A stretch of DNA of 64,000 bases, taken from contig CM043791.1 of assembly GCA_023974075.1 (NCBI GenBank), positions 4,398,009 to 4,462,008 on the forward strand. Reading direction: 5' to 3'. This stretch comes from Chaenocephalus aceratus. Taxonomy: Eukaryota > Chordata > Actinopteri > Perciformes > Channichthyidae. The notes beneath the pieces are model-generated. The model was not told the DNA's origin, made no database searches, and saw only the letters and a list, made by a program, of their open reading frames with translations. Made by a program: the position numbers and the translations under genes. Numbering within the stretch: position 1 is the first letter of the stretch; the number at the start of each line of letters is the position of its first letter. Positions 10,334 to 20,860 of the stretch are shown here, piece by piece.

Positions 10334-11235
10334 CCCCGGTGTTCCAGGGAACTCACCAAGTGTCAGAAAACACAACCATCTCTCTTTTCCTCCATACCCA
10401 AATCTCTAAAAACGGGGCTGATCTGATACAGACTGATCTTGAATTATTTTCTACATCACAGAAGTGGTGCTCCGCTTATTGGTCAATTCTCCACCTATCA
10501 GGGGAATGTGGGGTTGGGCCACGGCCGGCCATTGCGCTGGAGACGCTGTAGTATATATGCCAGGCCTGTAAGTGGCGCTGTAGTCTGCCACAAAAGCAGC
10601 GAAGAAGACTTCCCGTGCATGGTTGCCCTTCTGTTTATACTCTGCTCTGGCTCTTTTTCTCCCTCCCCGAGGCAAGCATTTGCTCCCGCTGCTGTAATTC
10701 AATGCAATCCCTCCCTCGCTGTAATTCTCTCCGGTAGTCCACCAGCAGATGACAAACACCCTCCTCTCCGGCTCTTCCAAGGAACGAGGGGACCGTGCGG
10801 CAGAGTTTCAGTTAGATTTTTATTTCGCCGATCAACATGTCCCTTAAAGTTTAAATCTTCCGGACAAAATTAGAAAAGTGCCAGTCAAAGGTCTTCTTTG
10901 TTATTTATTGAACTTTAAAACAAATGAATAACGACTCTATATAATAATATAAGAATAAAACACGGAGGACGGAGATCTATTTTTCTCCCCCTCTTCTCCC
11001 CGCTGCAGCCCAGCAGCTGATCTCAGAGCACGCGCCCCTCTCCTGCAGGGGGGCGTGGTGCAGCTCACAGAATCAGCCCCCTGCAAAAACAGCGCTGGAA
11101 AGAGCAAATAGAGCGAAATGAGGCATGGCTAAAATGCAGGATCTGTTTGGTATTTTGAAAGAAAAACTATTTATATACTTTATATAGGTATGGCCCTACA
11201 CTATATTGTTCAAATATAGCATGATATGTCCCCTT
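10334..11235. other. Unresolved repeat-like DNA
   Basis: This GC-richer stretch has two overlapping antiparallel frames (10439-10873 plus, 10451-10780 minus), neither with a recognisable domain. It ends GATATGTCCCCTTTAAG, a motif that resembles mobile-element ends in fish. No second end was located. Confidence 0.3.
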
Positions 11236-11244
11236 TAAGGTATT

Positions 11245-11487
11245 ATTAAGGTAGGGTTAATGTTGCTCTCAAAGTGCACCAGATTGATGCTTTTAACTTC
11301 AATATTTAAAAAAAAATCTTCCCGGGGGGAGCATGCCCCCAGACCCCCCTAGAGGAGGCGACGACCCCCCTAAAGGATGTTTGGTTCACCCCCCACTTGT
11401 AAAAAAAAATAGCACTTTACCCCTGCACCCCCCCCCAACAACTCCTGGGCTAAGCCCCGGATCTCCTACAATCCTAAATCCGCCTCT
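11245..11487 (-). mobile_element. hAT fragment, CAGAGGCGG family
   Basis: On the minus strand it starts CAGAGGCGGATTTAGG and runs through GGGAAGATTTTTTTTTAA and AAAGCATCAATCTGGTGCAC. The same sequence occurs in plus orientation at 28385-28510 inside a complete hAT element, and a short piece recurs at 51315-51370. It abuts the left arm of Element II. Confidence 0.7.
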
Positions 11488-13191
11488 GATTCAAACCCAG
11501 TCTCATGGCATTTCGTATTCACCAACACGATTTTGAATCTTGCCCCTTTTGTTCGTGTTGCACAGCACGATTTTTTTAAAAGCAATGTATTTCTACTGGT
11601 AATGTGTTTCGTGCCTGCAGGCTGCAGCACGTCTTTTTCTCCGGTCGGGTCGTGGAAGACCGGAAGCTGTGTGGTTCATAAAAACATGTTCTTACTCAAT
11701 ATCAAGCCACAGTTATTGCTTTTCTTTTAAATCGTATAATTTCGGACTTTTGTTGCCATCTGTGAGGAAAATAAATGGGGCTCAGAGCCTCAGGATACTG
11801 AAATCTGTATTTTTTAAATATTTTTTTCCTTCTAATTTGTTATTCTTTTCAAAATAACACACTGTTATTTACTCACCAATAACACACAATTATCCTTGCT
11901 TTTATTTATTGGTTTAATTCCATAATCTCGGGCTTTTTTGGTGTCCGTCAGGAACTGAATTTCAAAATAAATATAACCGGAAACAGACGTAGGCATTTCG
12001 AGCGATTACCCAAGATCCTATAGTTTTAAGCTCGCTGATTGGATGTTTTAGCCGCAATGCATGCTGGGATTTGGTGTTTATATGATATGAAATCCGGAAA
12101 AGAATAAAATAATACTTAATTCCGAGTGCTCTTGCTTTTCTCTTTGAAAGTCATCACATAACGGCATTGCAATACACGGTTCGGCTGCATTACATATTAC
12201 AGATCTGCCGTAGTTCTTTATTTATAGAGCCCTGATGAGAAGACCTTTGGATAAACTGAAGAAATGCCGCCGAAACTGAATACTTGACGTGGATCATAAA
12301 TATATCAACAATTAAACAACATCTTCAATTTCTCTTCACACAATACGTCTCCTTGCAGTATCAACACTAATTCGGCTGACTTTTACATTTGATCTAATTC
12401 ATAGATAGGTTATATTTACACCATAACGGTGCACAGCTGATAGAAAAGGACTGTAGTTTTTAAAGATATTACTGATTTTCTTTGAATGTAAGAATGTAAA
12501 TACTGAGTCTGAAATAGTATAGCAATATGCTGTAAAATTATGTGAAAGCATGCATACAACTACATCTTCAGATGTTGTACATACATAAGCCTACACTAAT
12601 AATACAAAGTTATTATGGCTGTGTGTACCTTGTGTGCACCTCCTAGTGGTTAAAGCAAGTTATTGAATTATTGTTTTTATGTGTTATATTTGATTAAAAA
12701 AATATTAAGAGTACATAATTTCATAGGGGGAAAGTATAAATATAGAATATAAAAAATCAAGAAGATACTATAAGTGATCTCTACAATAAAACAGTTTAGT
12801 GCAGGATGTACAAAGATATTAATAGGAGGAGGTGCAAAACAGAAAAACTAATTAACCTTTATTTAAACATTAAATAACAGATTAAGGTCTTCTTTTAAAT
12901 AAGAAAAAAAAACTTTGGGGGTATCTATCTACAGATAAATATTAAGCCTGACAAAGTACTAATATATTGCTTTCCTGCAATGTTAACTATGTTGAAGCAC
13001 TTATTTTAACTGATATTATACACATTAATTATGCTCTTATGTATGTAGATAGAATAAGAAATGTGCAGAATATGACAGTTTAATGGTGGAGGTACACACA
13101 TATTGATAGATGTCTTGTAATGCACTGTTGAGGAACCTGTGACGCAAGTTTTTCATTCATTGCATAACTACACCGTAGTTGTGTAAATGAT

Positions 13192-13637
13192 TGTCAAGGA
13201 GAGACTCTGAGGCATGAACTCAATTGCACGACTCAGATAGTGTTTTCAAAAATAAAGACTTTACTGGAATTTAGCACAGTAATCAAAACAAGGAAAACAA
13301 ATATACTCTTTCGAGGAAAACTAGCAAGTGATCAATGAGGTAGATCCGTGGGAAGTCCGCGAGGTAATCAGGAACGTGGGTCATAGTAAGACAACGAACT
13401 GACAATGAACAGGAGGAAACTACCACAATATATACACAGGTAAAGGGGACACAGGTGGAAACAATCAGGGCGGGGAAAACAATCAAGGACGCAGGAGACA
13501 GAAGGGGGCGGGGAGCGTGGAGGCCTGAAATGAGAGGGATGATCAATTAAGGGAATAAACATAAAGCACAGGGCAAAGGGACATGACAAAACTAACATAA
13601 AGAATAAACTTTCACTATTAGTTTCCTAGACATGACA
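13192..13637 (-). repeat. 3' LTR of copy A (446 bp)
   Basis: Its ends are TGTCATG...TTGACA on the minus strand. Against the other LTR I see differences such as CGCGAGG/CGTGAGG, ACAGG/ACAAG and three changes in GGGATGATCAATTAA/GGGAGAATTAATTAA. Confidence 0.95.
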
Positions 13638-13650
13638 GTACCCCCCCTTC
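13638..13650 (-). promoter_or_regulatory. Polypurine tract of copy A
   Basis: On the minus strand AAGGGGGGGTAC directly precedes the 3' LTR, the position where plus-strand DNA synthesis is primed in LTR retrotransposons. Confidence 0.8.
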
Positions 13651-14175
13651 TAGGGACGGCTCCTGACGGCCCAGGCTCCTCTGAGTTGAGGCGGTCAAAA
13701 TCCTCAATGAGGCTTTTATCTATGACGAAGCGGGAAGGAATCCATATCCGCTACTCAGGACCATAACCCTTCCAGTCAACCAGTAGCTGTCGCCCTCTAC
13801 CCCTTTTCCGACTAGCCAATATCTTCTTGACGGTGTAAACCGGACCTCCATCAATCATCCGGGGGGGCGGGGGGGGTTTGGCGGTGGGAACCATAGCGCT
13901 CCTTCAAGGGTTTTAGTTTCCCTACATGGAAGGTGGGATGTATCATGGACCTGGGAAGCCGTAGTCTCACTGAAACCGGGTTGATGACCTTGGTGACGGG
14001 AAAAGGACCCACAAACCGGGGAGCCAATTTACGGGAGAGTACGTGGAGGGGAAGGTCTCGTGTAGAAAGCCAGACTTTCTGGCCTGGCTGGTATACAGGA
14101 GCTGGTCAGCGTTTTCGGTCTGCTGCTCTTTTCACCAGTTGTGAATTCCTGCAGAGGATCTTCCTAGCCGCAGCC
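13651..14175 (-). pseudogene. Copy A integrase C-terminus and chromodomain, decayed
   Basis: Downstream of the frameshift at 14164-14212 the remaining pol sequence is still recognisable: a basic KRAADRKR segment, [13 protein letters not shown], a capsid-like [10 protein letters not shown] and a chromodomain with [11 protein letters not shown] and WIPSRFI. Chromodomains guide integration of chromoviruses to marked chromatin. Two in-frame stops are visible where copy B has sense codons: TGA near 14110 (CGA in copy B) and TAG near 13750 (GAG in copy B). A long G/C run near 13860 also disrupts the frame. Confidence 0.8.
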
Positions 14176-16722
14176 CACACGCGCCGACAACGCGCCGACA
14201 ACGCGCCGACAACGCCTGACCAGCGCGTGGGCAGACGGGACCGTGACCTCCCTCTCCGTGGCTGGGAACAGTGGCGGCTGGTAGCCATAAACACAGTGAA
14301 ATGGGGACAGGCCCGTGGCAGAAGTAGGGAGGATGTTGTGCGCATACTCAACCCAGGTGAGGTGCTCGCTCCAGGAGGATGGATTCTGGGACACCAAGCA
14401 GCGCAAACAGGTCTCCAGTTCTTGATTTAGGCGCTCTGTCTGGCCGTTAGACTCCGGATGGTATCCTGACGAGAGACTGACCGTGGCACCGATGAGGCAG
14501 CAGAACTCCTTCCAGAAGCGTGACACAAACTGGGGGCCCCGGTCGGAGACAATATCCTTTGGGAAACCATGAAGCCGAAACACATTGTGCATCATGACCT
14601 CAGCCGTTTCCTTCGCTGAGGGCATCTTGGGCAGAGCAATGAAATGTGTCATTTTCGAAAAACGGTCCACTACCGTAAGAACTGTGGTTTTACCTCTAGA
14701 GAGGGGCAGGCCAGTGACGAAGTCCATGGAGATCTCTGACCAGGGTCTGTTGGGAATAGGGAGTGGTTGTAATAGTCCTATTCGCGCCCTGGAAGAGGTC
14801 TTGTTTCGAGCGCAGACAGGGCACGCCTCCACATACTCCTTCACCTCCTTCTCCATGGATGTCCACCAGAAACGTTGTTTTATGATGAACATAGTTCTCT
14901 TGACTCCAGGGTGACAGGTGAGCAGCGAAGTGTGAGCCCAGTGGATCACCTGTGGTCGCTCGGCCTCCTGAACGAAAAGCCGGTTAGGCGGGCAACCCCT
15001 TGGTGCAGGAGCTCCAGCATTGGCTCGTATTACCTCCTTCTCTACTGACCAAGTCAGCGCTCCTACCACCCGGTTTAAGTGGATGATGGGTTCCGGCTCC
15101 TTGACTGCAGGCACAGGGTCAAACGGACGGGACAGAGCGTCAGGCTTGACATTCTGAGACCCCGGCCTGAAGGAAAGAACAAAGTCAAAACGGTTGAAAA
15201 ACAAGGTCCACCTAGCCTGGCGGGAGTTCAGTCTTTTGGCCTTTCTTATATACTCCAAGTTTTTGTGATCGGTCCAAACCACGAAAGGATGCTCGGCTCC
15301 CTCCAACCAATGCCTCCACTCTTCCAGTGCCAGCTTCACGGCCAGCAACTCACGGTTTCCCACGTCGTAATGTCTCTCTGCTGGGGAGAGCTTCCTGGAC
15401 AGGAAAGCGCAGGGGTGAAGTTTGTTGTCCTTCTGTAGTCGCTGGGAGAGGACCGCTCCCACCCCTTCGTTGGAGGCATCCACTTCTACCACAAACTGAC
15501 GAGTGGTGTCCGGCAAGGTGAGTATGGGAGCAGAGGTGAACATTCCTTTAAGCCGAGAAAAAGCCTCCTCAGCCTGAGGAGACCACAAAAAAGGCACTTG
15601 AGGGGACGTGAGGACATGAAGAGGGGCTGCAATAGCACTGAACCTCCGCACAAAACGTCTGTAAAAATTTGCAAAGCCTAAAAACTGCTGCACTTTCTTA
15701 CGAGAGTCAGGGGTAGGCCAACAAGCTACTGCGCTAACCTTCTCTGGGTCCATCCTAACCTGACCTGGCGAAATGATGAAACCCAAGAAAGTGACTGTCT
15801 CTGCATGGAATTCGCATTTTTCTGCTTTGACAAACAACCTATTCTTGAGCAGCTCTTGTAGAACCTGGCGGACATGTTGTTTATGGGTGTCAAGGTCAGG
15901 GGAGTAGATCAGAATGTCGTCAAGATATACAAAAACGAAACGGTTCAGAAACTCCCTCAACACGTCGTTGATCATAGCCTGGAACACAGCAGGAGCATTT
16001 GATAATCCAAATGGCATTACACGGTATTCATAGTGGCCTGAAGGGGTGTTGAAACCCGTCTTCCATTCATCGCCCTCCCTGATCCTGACTAAATGATAAG
16101 CGTTACGCAGGTCTAACTTGGTGAAAACCTTGGCTCCCTGAAGCTGCTCGAAGGCTGGCGAGATGAGAGGAAGGGGGTTCCGGTTTTTAACCGTAATGTC
16201 ATTGAGAGGTGAGTAGTCAATACAGGGCCTAAGAGACCCATCCTTTTTCCCAACAAAAAAACCCCCCGCTCCTGCTGGTGATGAGGAAGGGCGAATGAGG
16301 CCTGTTTTGAGGGAGGCATCAATATAGTCCTTCATGGCCTCTTTCTCAGGTCCTGAAATAGCATATAGTCGACCCTTAGGAATTGTAGACCCAGCAATCA
16401 GGTCGATAGCACAGTCATAGGGGCGGTGAGGCGGAAGAGTCAGAGCCTTGGATTTACTGAATACTTCACTTAAATCGTGGTAGCAGGAAGGGACTGAAAG
16501 AACATCAGGAAAATATATTTCTGGGATAGTTCCCTGCCTAACCCTCCCAGTGTTACCTCTTCTGTCAATCTCCGCTACCTGCTTAACACAGTGATCTATG
16601 CAATTCTTTCCCCACCCCTCCACCCTCCCAGATTGCCAATCTATGTGAGGGTTATGAAGTTTCAACCAGGGAAACCCCAAAATGAGTGGATGTTGGGCTG
16701 AATTAAACAAGTGAAATGACAT
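14164..16722 (-). pseudogene. Copy A pol: RT, RNase H, integrase (852 codons open)
   Basis: The frame contains RT with the YLDD catalytic box (about residue 266), an RNase H with [15 protein letters not shown] and TDHKN, an integrase HHCC finger ([18 protein letters not shown]) and a DDE core with D667, D727 and E763 (DX35E). The family pol normally starts with an aspartic protease. Here gag is followed almost at once by the RT linker because about 270 bp is deleted relative to copy B (junction near 16725). At the 3' end an 11-bp unit CGCGCCGACAA is present three times (14178-14212) and throws the frame into a false C-terminus [12 protein letters not shown], RNase H and integrase residues are otherwise intact. 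Confidence 0.93.
14178..14212 (-). repeat. 11-bp triplication inside copy A integrase
   Basis: There are three units of CGCGCCGACAA, where copy B has about one. The net gain of about 22 bp shifts the reading frame. Confidence 0.88.
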
Positions 16723-16732
16723 GTACTCCTCT

Positions 16733-17791
16733 TTATTGGTGAGCCTCCTCTTTTACCGGACAAGCCGCTTGTGGATGTCCGCGCTGCCCGCAGTAGAAGC
16801 ACAGACCCTCCTTTAATCGACGCTGACATTCTGCCATCGAAAGCTTGGCGCGGCCCAACTGCATTGGCTCCTCCACGGAGCCAGGGGGCGCTGTTGTCCG
16901 GAACGCAGGTGAGGGGTGACGGGGCCTCCAAGAAGAAGTAGTATCCAGCGGCGAGCGTCTCCTCTGGGGAGGCGGATCAACCGCATCCTTGGATTTATTC
17001 CTTCTCCTCTCCATCAAACGATTGTCTATCCGTATTGCCATGGATATGACAGAGTCCAAGTCAGCGGGCAGATCGAGAGGCGCCAGCTGGTCTTGTAGGG
17101 AATCCGAGAGACCGCTGACAAAAGCGTCAAACAATGCAGCGGAGTTCCAGCCGGTATCGGCTGCCATAGTCCGGAACTCGATGGCGTAGTCAGCCACACT
17201 CCGCTGATGTTGTTTCAGCTTAATCAGAGCCCGAGCTGCTTCCCTGCCCGGCGTGGTTTGATTGAAGATCTTTCTCATAGTGTCTATGAAGTTTTCCAGA
17301 GACCCGCAGATGGGGGAGCCTCGGGACCACTCTGCCGTAGCCCACGCTGCTGCTCGGCCGGAGAGATGGGAGATCATGAAAGCCACTTTGGAATTGTCCG
17401 TGGGAAAAGCAGCCGGTTGGTGGTGATAGTGTAACTCACACTGCACAATGAACGTCCGGCAGCCCTCCGAGTCTCCGGAGTATTTTTCGGGTGGAGCCAG
17501 ACGCATGGAAGTACTGTGCGGCTCAGTAGACCGGTTGGGATCGGAACCGGTCGCCGCCGGAACCGGGGGAGTCGTGGGAGGAGAAGCAGCCTGCAGGTGA
17601 GTGAGCACACGCTGGACCTCAGCTGCCAGCAGATTCACCTGGGTTGTCACCGATGATTGTAGTTCCCCGTGGCTGTTGGATAGGTGCTGCACTCCGTGCT
17701 GTATGGCGGCCATCTGCTCCTCTTGTTGCCCAAGACGTTGGCCCTGAGAGCGGATGGCGTTCTTTAGCTGGTCTGAGTCGGCTGAGTTCAT
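16733..17791 (-). CDS. Copy A Gag (352 aa)
   Basis: This is the structural protein of a sushi-like Gypsy. The N-terminus (about residues 1-60) is Gln-rich and probably coiled coil. The capsid region (about 95-275) carries [34 protein letters not shown] and [14 protein letters not shown], the pattern also kept in mammalian sushi-ichi-derived genes such as PEG10 and the RTL family. A zinc knuckle [14 protein letters not shown] (CX2CX4HX4C) lies at about 331-344. The frame is open from ATG 17789-17791, which lies 19 nt past the 5' LTR, to a stop beside pol. It is the only element gene here with no visible lesion. Confidence 0.93.
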   Translation of the reverse strand: MNSADSDQLKNAIRSQGQRLGQQEEQMAAIQHGVQHLSNSHGELQSSVTTQVNLLAAEVQRVLTHLQAASPPTTPPVPAATGSDPNRSTEPHSTSMRLAPPEKYSGDSEGCRTFIVQCELHYHHQPAAFPTDNSKVAFMISHLSGRAAAWATAEWSRGSPICGSLENFIDTMRKIFNQTTPGREAARALIKLKQHQRSVADYAIEFRTMAADTGWNSAALFDAFVSGLSDSLQDQLAPLDLPADLDSVISMAIRIDNRLMERRRNKSKDAVDPPPQRRRSPLDTTSSWRPRHPSPAFRTTAPPGSVEEPMQLGRAKLSMAECQRRLKEGLCFYCGQRGHPQAACPVKEEAHQ

Positions 17792-17797
17792 TTTAAT

Positions 17798-17810
17798 GGT
17801 CAGTTCGTAC
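17798..17810 (-). promoter_or_regulatory. Primer-binding region of copy A (self-complementary type)
   Basis: Directly after the 5' LTR the minus strand reads GTACGAACTGACC. It does not begin TGG as tRNA-primed sites do. Its ACGAACTGAC is the complement of GTCAGTTCGT inside the LTR (18013-18022 on the plus strand), about 31 bp downstream of a TATATA box at 18048-18053, where the transcript should begin. Confidence 0.7.
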
Positions 17811-18256
17811 TGTCAAGGAGAGACTCTGAGGCATGAACTCAATTGCACGACTCAGATAGTGTTTTCAAAAATAAAGACTTTACTGGAATTTAGCACAGTA
17901 ATCAAAACAAGGAAAACAAATATACTCTTTCGAGGAAAACTAGCAAGTGATCAATGAGGTAGATCCGTGGGAAGTCCGTGAGGTAATCAGGAACGTGGGT
18001 CATAGTAAGACAACGAACTGACAATGAACAAGAGGAAACTACCACAATATATACACAGGTAAAGGGGACACAGGTGGAAACAATCAGGGCGGGGAAAACA
18101 ATCAAGGACGCAGGAGACAGAAGGGGGCGGGGAGCGTGGAGGCCTGAAATGAGAGGGAGAATTAATTAAGGGAATAAACATAAAGCACAGGGCAAAGGGA
18201 CATGACAAAACTAACATAAAGAATAAACTTTCACTATTAGTTTCCTAGACATGACA
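17811..18256 (-). repeat. 5' LTR of copy A (446 bp)
   Basis: It matches the LTR at 13192-13637 in length and nearly in sequence. It holds a TATATA box (minus strand, 18048-18053) and the inferred transcript start near 18022. Confidence 0.95.
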
Positions 18257-19725
18257 ATGATATGTCAATAAACCTTTGAAAATCTTGAAAGGGATGTGCA
18301 AAATAGCCATAATATACAGTCTTTAATTAACTATTAGTAGAGAATAACGAGTAATGAATATGCTTTATTACTCGTTTCCATTCATGTCAATTGCAGATAC
18401 ATGTTTAGTCTTCTCAAGCACCAACTATCAAATATCTCTCCTGATTGTTGGCACTTGACAATCACCTTCCCTGCATTTTACTCAGGTGTAACTAAAGTCT
18501 GATTTAAGGGTTGTTTAATTATTCACATAATTAATCAGAATCTGCAAAGTAACTCAAATAAATGCAGTGGAGTAAAAATACCAGGTTAACTTCTGAATTG
18601 TAGTGGAGTAGAATTACAAAGTAACAATGAGCTGTCATGTGAGTATATATTAATGCTGCGCATTATGGACACAAGCGATTTTCACCCATTTATTAATTAT
18701 ATGTTTTACATTTGATAACACCAATTTGTTTAATACTGGCAACTTCTAATTGTGGGAAAAACGAAAACGTTCAGTAGAGACGTCCCATAGAAAATTTTGC
18801 GAAACACAATAGCCAGCGTGTGTAGCTCTGGGGGGGTGTTCAATTCCAGTTTTGGATAGTCTGGCGTGGTTTCATTCCATTTCACACAGCTGTTTGACGT
18901 TCTGCGTAACCTTACGGGGACTGTAGTCCTAAACGATAGCTGGGGATTATGGGTAGTGTAGTGTCTTTGGCCATCCTAAACTCAGAAATGTTGACAATCG
19001 CAATGATGCTCGAAATGTCCCTTATAGGCCTACGTCTGTTTCCGGTTATTTTTATTTTGAAATTCAGTTCCTGACGGACACCAAAAAAGCCCGAGATATA
19101 ATGGAATTAAACCAATAAATAAAAGCAAGGATAATTGTGTGTTATTGGTGAGTAAATAACAGTGTGTTATTTTGATTTACATTTATTTTCCTCACAGACA
19201 GCAACAAAGTCCGACATTATACGATTTAAAATAAAAGCAATTATTGTGGCTTGATATTGAGTAAAAACATGTTTTTATGAACCACACAGCTTCCGGTGTT
19301 CCACGACCCGACCGGAGAAAAAGACGTGCTGCAGCCTGCAGGCACGAAACACATTACCAGTAGAAATACATTGCTTTTAAAATCGTGCTGTGCAACACGA
19401 AAAAAAGGGGCAAATCGTGTTGGTGAACACGAATCAATAGATTAAAAATCGTGTTGGTGAACACGAAATGCCGTGAGACTGGGTTGAATATTCATAATGA
19501 AGTAAATGTAACACCCTTTTCACCCCGGTTACACTTTTCATTTGCCCTGTACGATGGGCGCTGTAAGTGATGAAAATGGGGGATGTTGGCTTATCTGGCG
19601 CCCGCAGCTCACAGCCAAAATGCGAGTGAGCGTGGGAGCGAGCGAGGGAGGGAGAGAGAGAGGGGGCGCACCGGTACCGGCGCTGTTGTTATTAGAATCT
19701 GGTGCTAGCTGCTCTAACGGATATA

Positions 19726-19775
19726 AGTGTGAAGTGTGAAGTGTGAAGTGTGAAGTGTGAAGTGTGAAGTGTGAA
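19726..19775 (+). repeat. Heptamer microsatellite (GTGTGAA)n
   Basis: About seven units of GTGTGAA occur in tandem, between Element II and L1 remnants. Confidence 0.93.
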
Positions 19776-19804
19776 TGCTGTAAACAGCATTCGCACCAAT
19801 AAGT

Positions 19805-20155
19805 ATGTTGAATACTATACAGTCACACAGAATAAAAGAGAAGATGGCTGAAAACATCAGGCAAGATGTGATACGTTTGCTTGGGGAAATCGCCCCAAAA
19901 TGGTCCCAGAAAATGAACGAGTATGTGGACACTGTAGATCGACTTGGGAGGATGGAGGCAGACAAGACACGCCAGGTGAGTTTACAAAACGTCAGCACAG
20001 AGATGGCATCTGGAGGATTCTGAGGGGATTCGGTTCACCGGGGATCTGAATAAAGACAACAAGCTGGAAAGGGAGAAACTTTTGCCACAGATTCTGCAAG
20101 CAAGAGATGCCGGTGAGAAGGCATATTACCGTGGACCTTTTGGTTTCATAAATAG
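19805..20155 (+). pseudogene. L1-type LINE ORF1 remnant
   Basis: The frame from 19811 encodes RLLGEIAPKWSQKMNEYVD and DRLGRMEADKTRQV, and the following sequence in other frames contains FTGDLNKDNKLER and YYRGPFGFIN. These resemble the RNA-binding domain of L1 ORF1 proteins. The reading frame is broken after about 20025. Confidence 0.6.
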
Positions 20156-20439
20156 TCGCTGCATCTATGCTAAGGCGTGATAATGCAATCACTATAGACA
20201 TTGAAAGACTTTCAAATATATAAGGTAGGGTACATTGTTCGGATGTAAGAGGAATACCCACTCTTTTGTTTTTCTACTTCTAAAAAGAAATCAAAGAAAA
20301 CTTGAATAGTATTATGCACTCTTCGAGCTACTGCTTTTGTAAATGTTATTGTTGTTTTTCTTACAGCAGTTCTATACTTTGTTCACGTTAAAGATAAGTG
20401 TATTATTCATCTCTTTAAACACAAGCAGTATTTTTACAA

Positions 20440-20860
20440 GAGACTCATTCATGGTATGTTTTCCAAATGTTCTGGGAAGGTAGTCAGTTTTAAGGCTGAT
20501 GAGTTCGGCCATTGGCTTGTTGTGGTGTTAAATGTTGAAGGTTTAAAGAAAGGTATCATACCTATAGCTTGTTTTGACGGGAGGGGGATCTAAATCTGAC
20601 ACCTGATGAAAGGCAAAGATGTCCTTCTAAATATAGTACTAATCAATGGAACACCATCTTAAAGGATTTATTAAAATTCCAACAGCCTAATAGATATTTG
20701 GAGGGACAGGAATCCAACTGTCAACCAATTTTCATGGATCAAACCAAATGATAGTTACAAATCCAGAATAGATTAATGGTTAGGAACCTCTGACATTTCT
20801 AGATATGTCTCAAACGTGTCTATTAGTAGTGCCCCTTTGACAAATGGTATCAAAATGGTG
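20440..20860 (+). pseudogene. L1-type endonuclease remnant
   Basis: Broken frames contain FKADEFGHWLVVVLNVEGLK, DIWRDRNPTVNQFSW and KSRID, typical of the APE-type endonuclease of L1 LINEs. Several stops and deletions are visible. It probably belongs with the ORF1 remnant just upstream. Confidence 0.6.

Larger units (their letters stand above)
13192..18256 (-). mobile_element. Sushi-like Ty3/Gypsy chromovirus, copy A (5065 bp)
   Basis: This is a complete-ended LTR retrotransposon on the minus strand, flanked by 5-bp target duplications ATGAT (13187-13191 and 18257-18261). Two 446-bp LTRs start TGTCATG and end TTGACA on the coding strand. The order is 5' LTR (17811-18256), gag (16733-17791), pol (14164-16722), decayed chromodomain region, polypurine tract and 3' LTR. 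The LTRs differ at about five positions by eye, which suggests a recent insertion. The copy cannot be autonomous: its protease is missing and the integrase tail is broken. Confidence 0.95.
11496..19483. mobile_element. Element II: DNA element with ~500-bp inverted arms, split by a Gypsy
   Basis: The arms run from CCCAGTCTCATGGCATTTCG at 11496 to about 12008 and, inverted, from about 18991 to 19483. The left arm holds an extra ~75 bp (about 11777-11852). Removing the Gypsy insertion (5065 bp plus one 5-bp duplication) leaves about 2.9 kb. No transposase is visible. The core shares sequence with Element I, partly in the opposite orientation (12962-13191 compared with 8687-8925). The flanks read TTCAAA and TTGAA, not a clear duplication. 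Confidence 0.65.

Noticed and set aside
10439..10873. 144-codon plus-strand frame
   Set aside because: An overlapping antisense frame of similar length exists and neither has a recognisable motif; likely chance in GC-rich DNA.
13283..13598. Minus-strand hydrophobic frames in the LTR (also 17902-18217, 37475-37876, 42400-42647)
   Set aside because: They lie within the LTRs of the sushi-like elements and recur only because the LTRs are repeated. No domain or expected gene is there.
14585..14914. Plus-strand frames across copy A pol
   Set aside because: They are antisense shadows of RT/integrase coding; the same holds for frames opposite copy B and ERV-1 gag (27286-27816).
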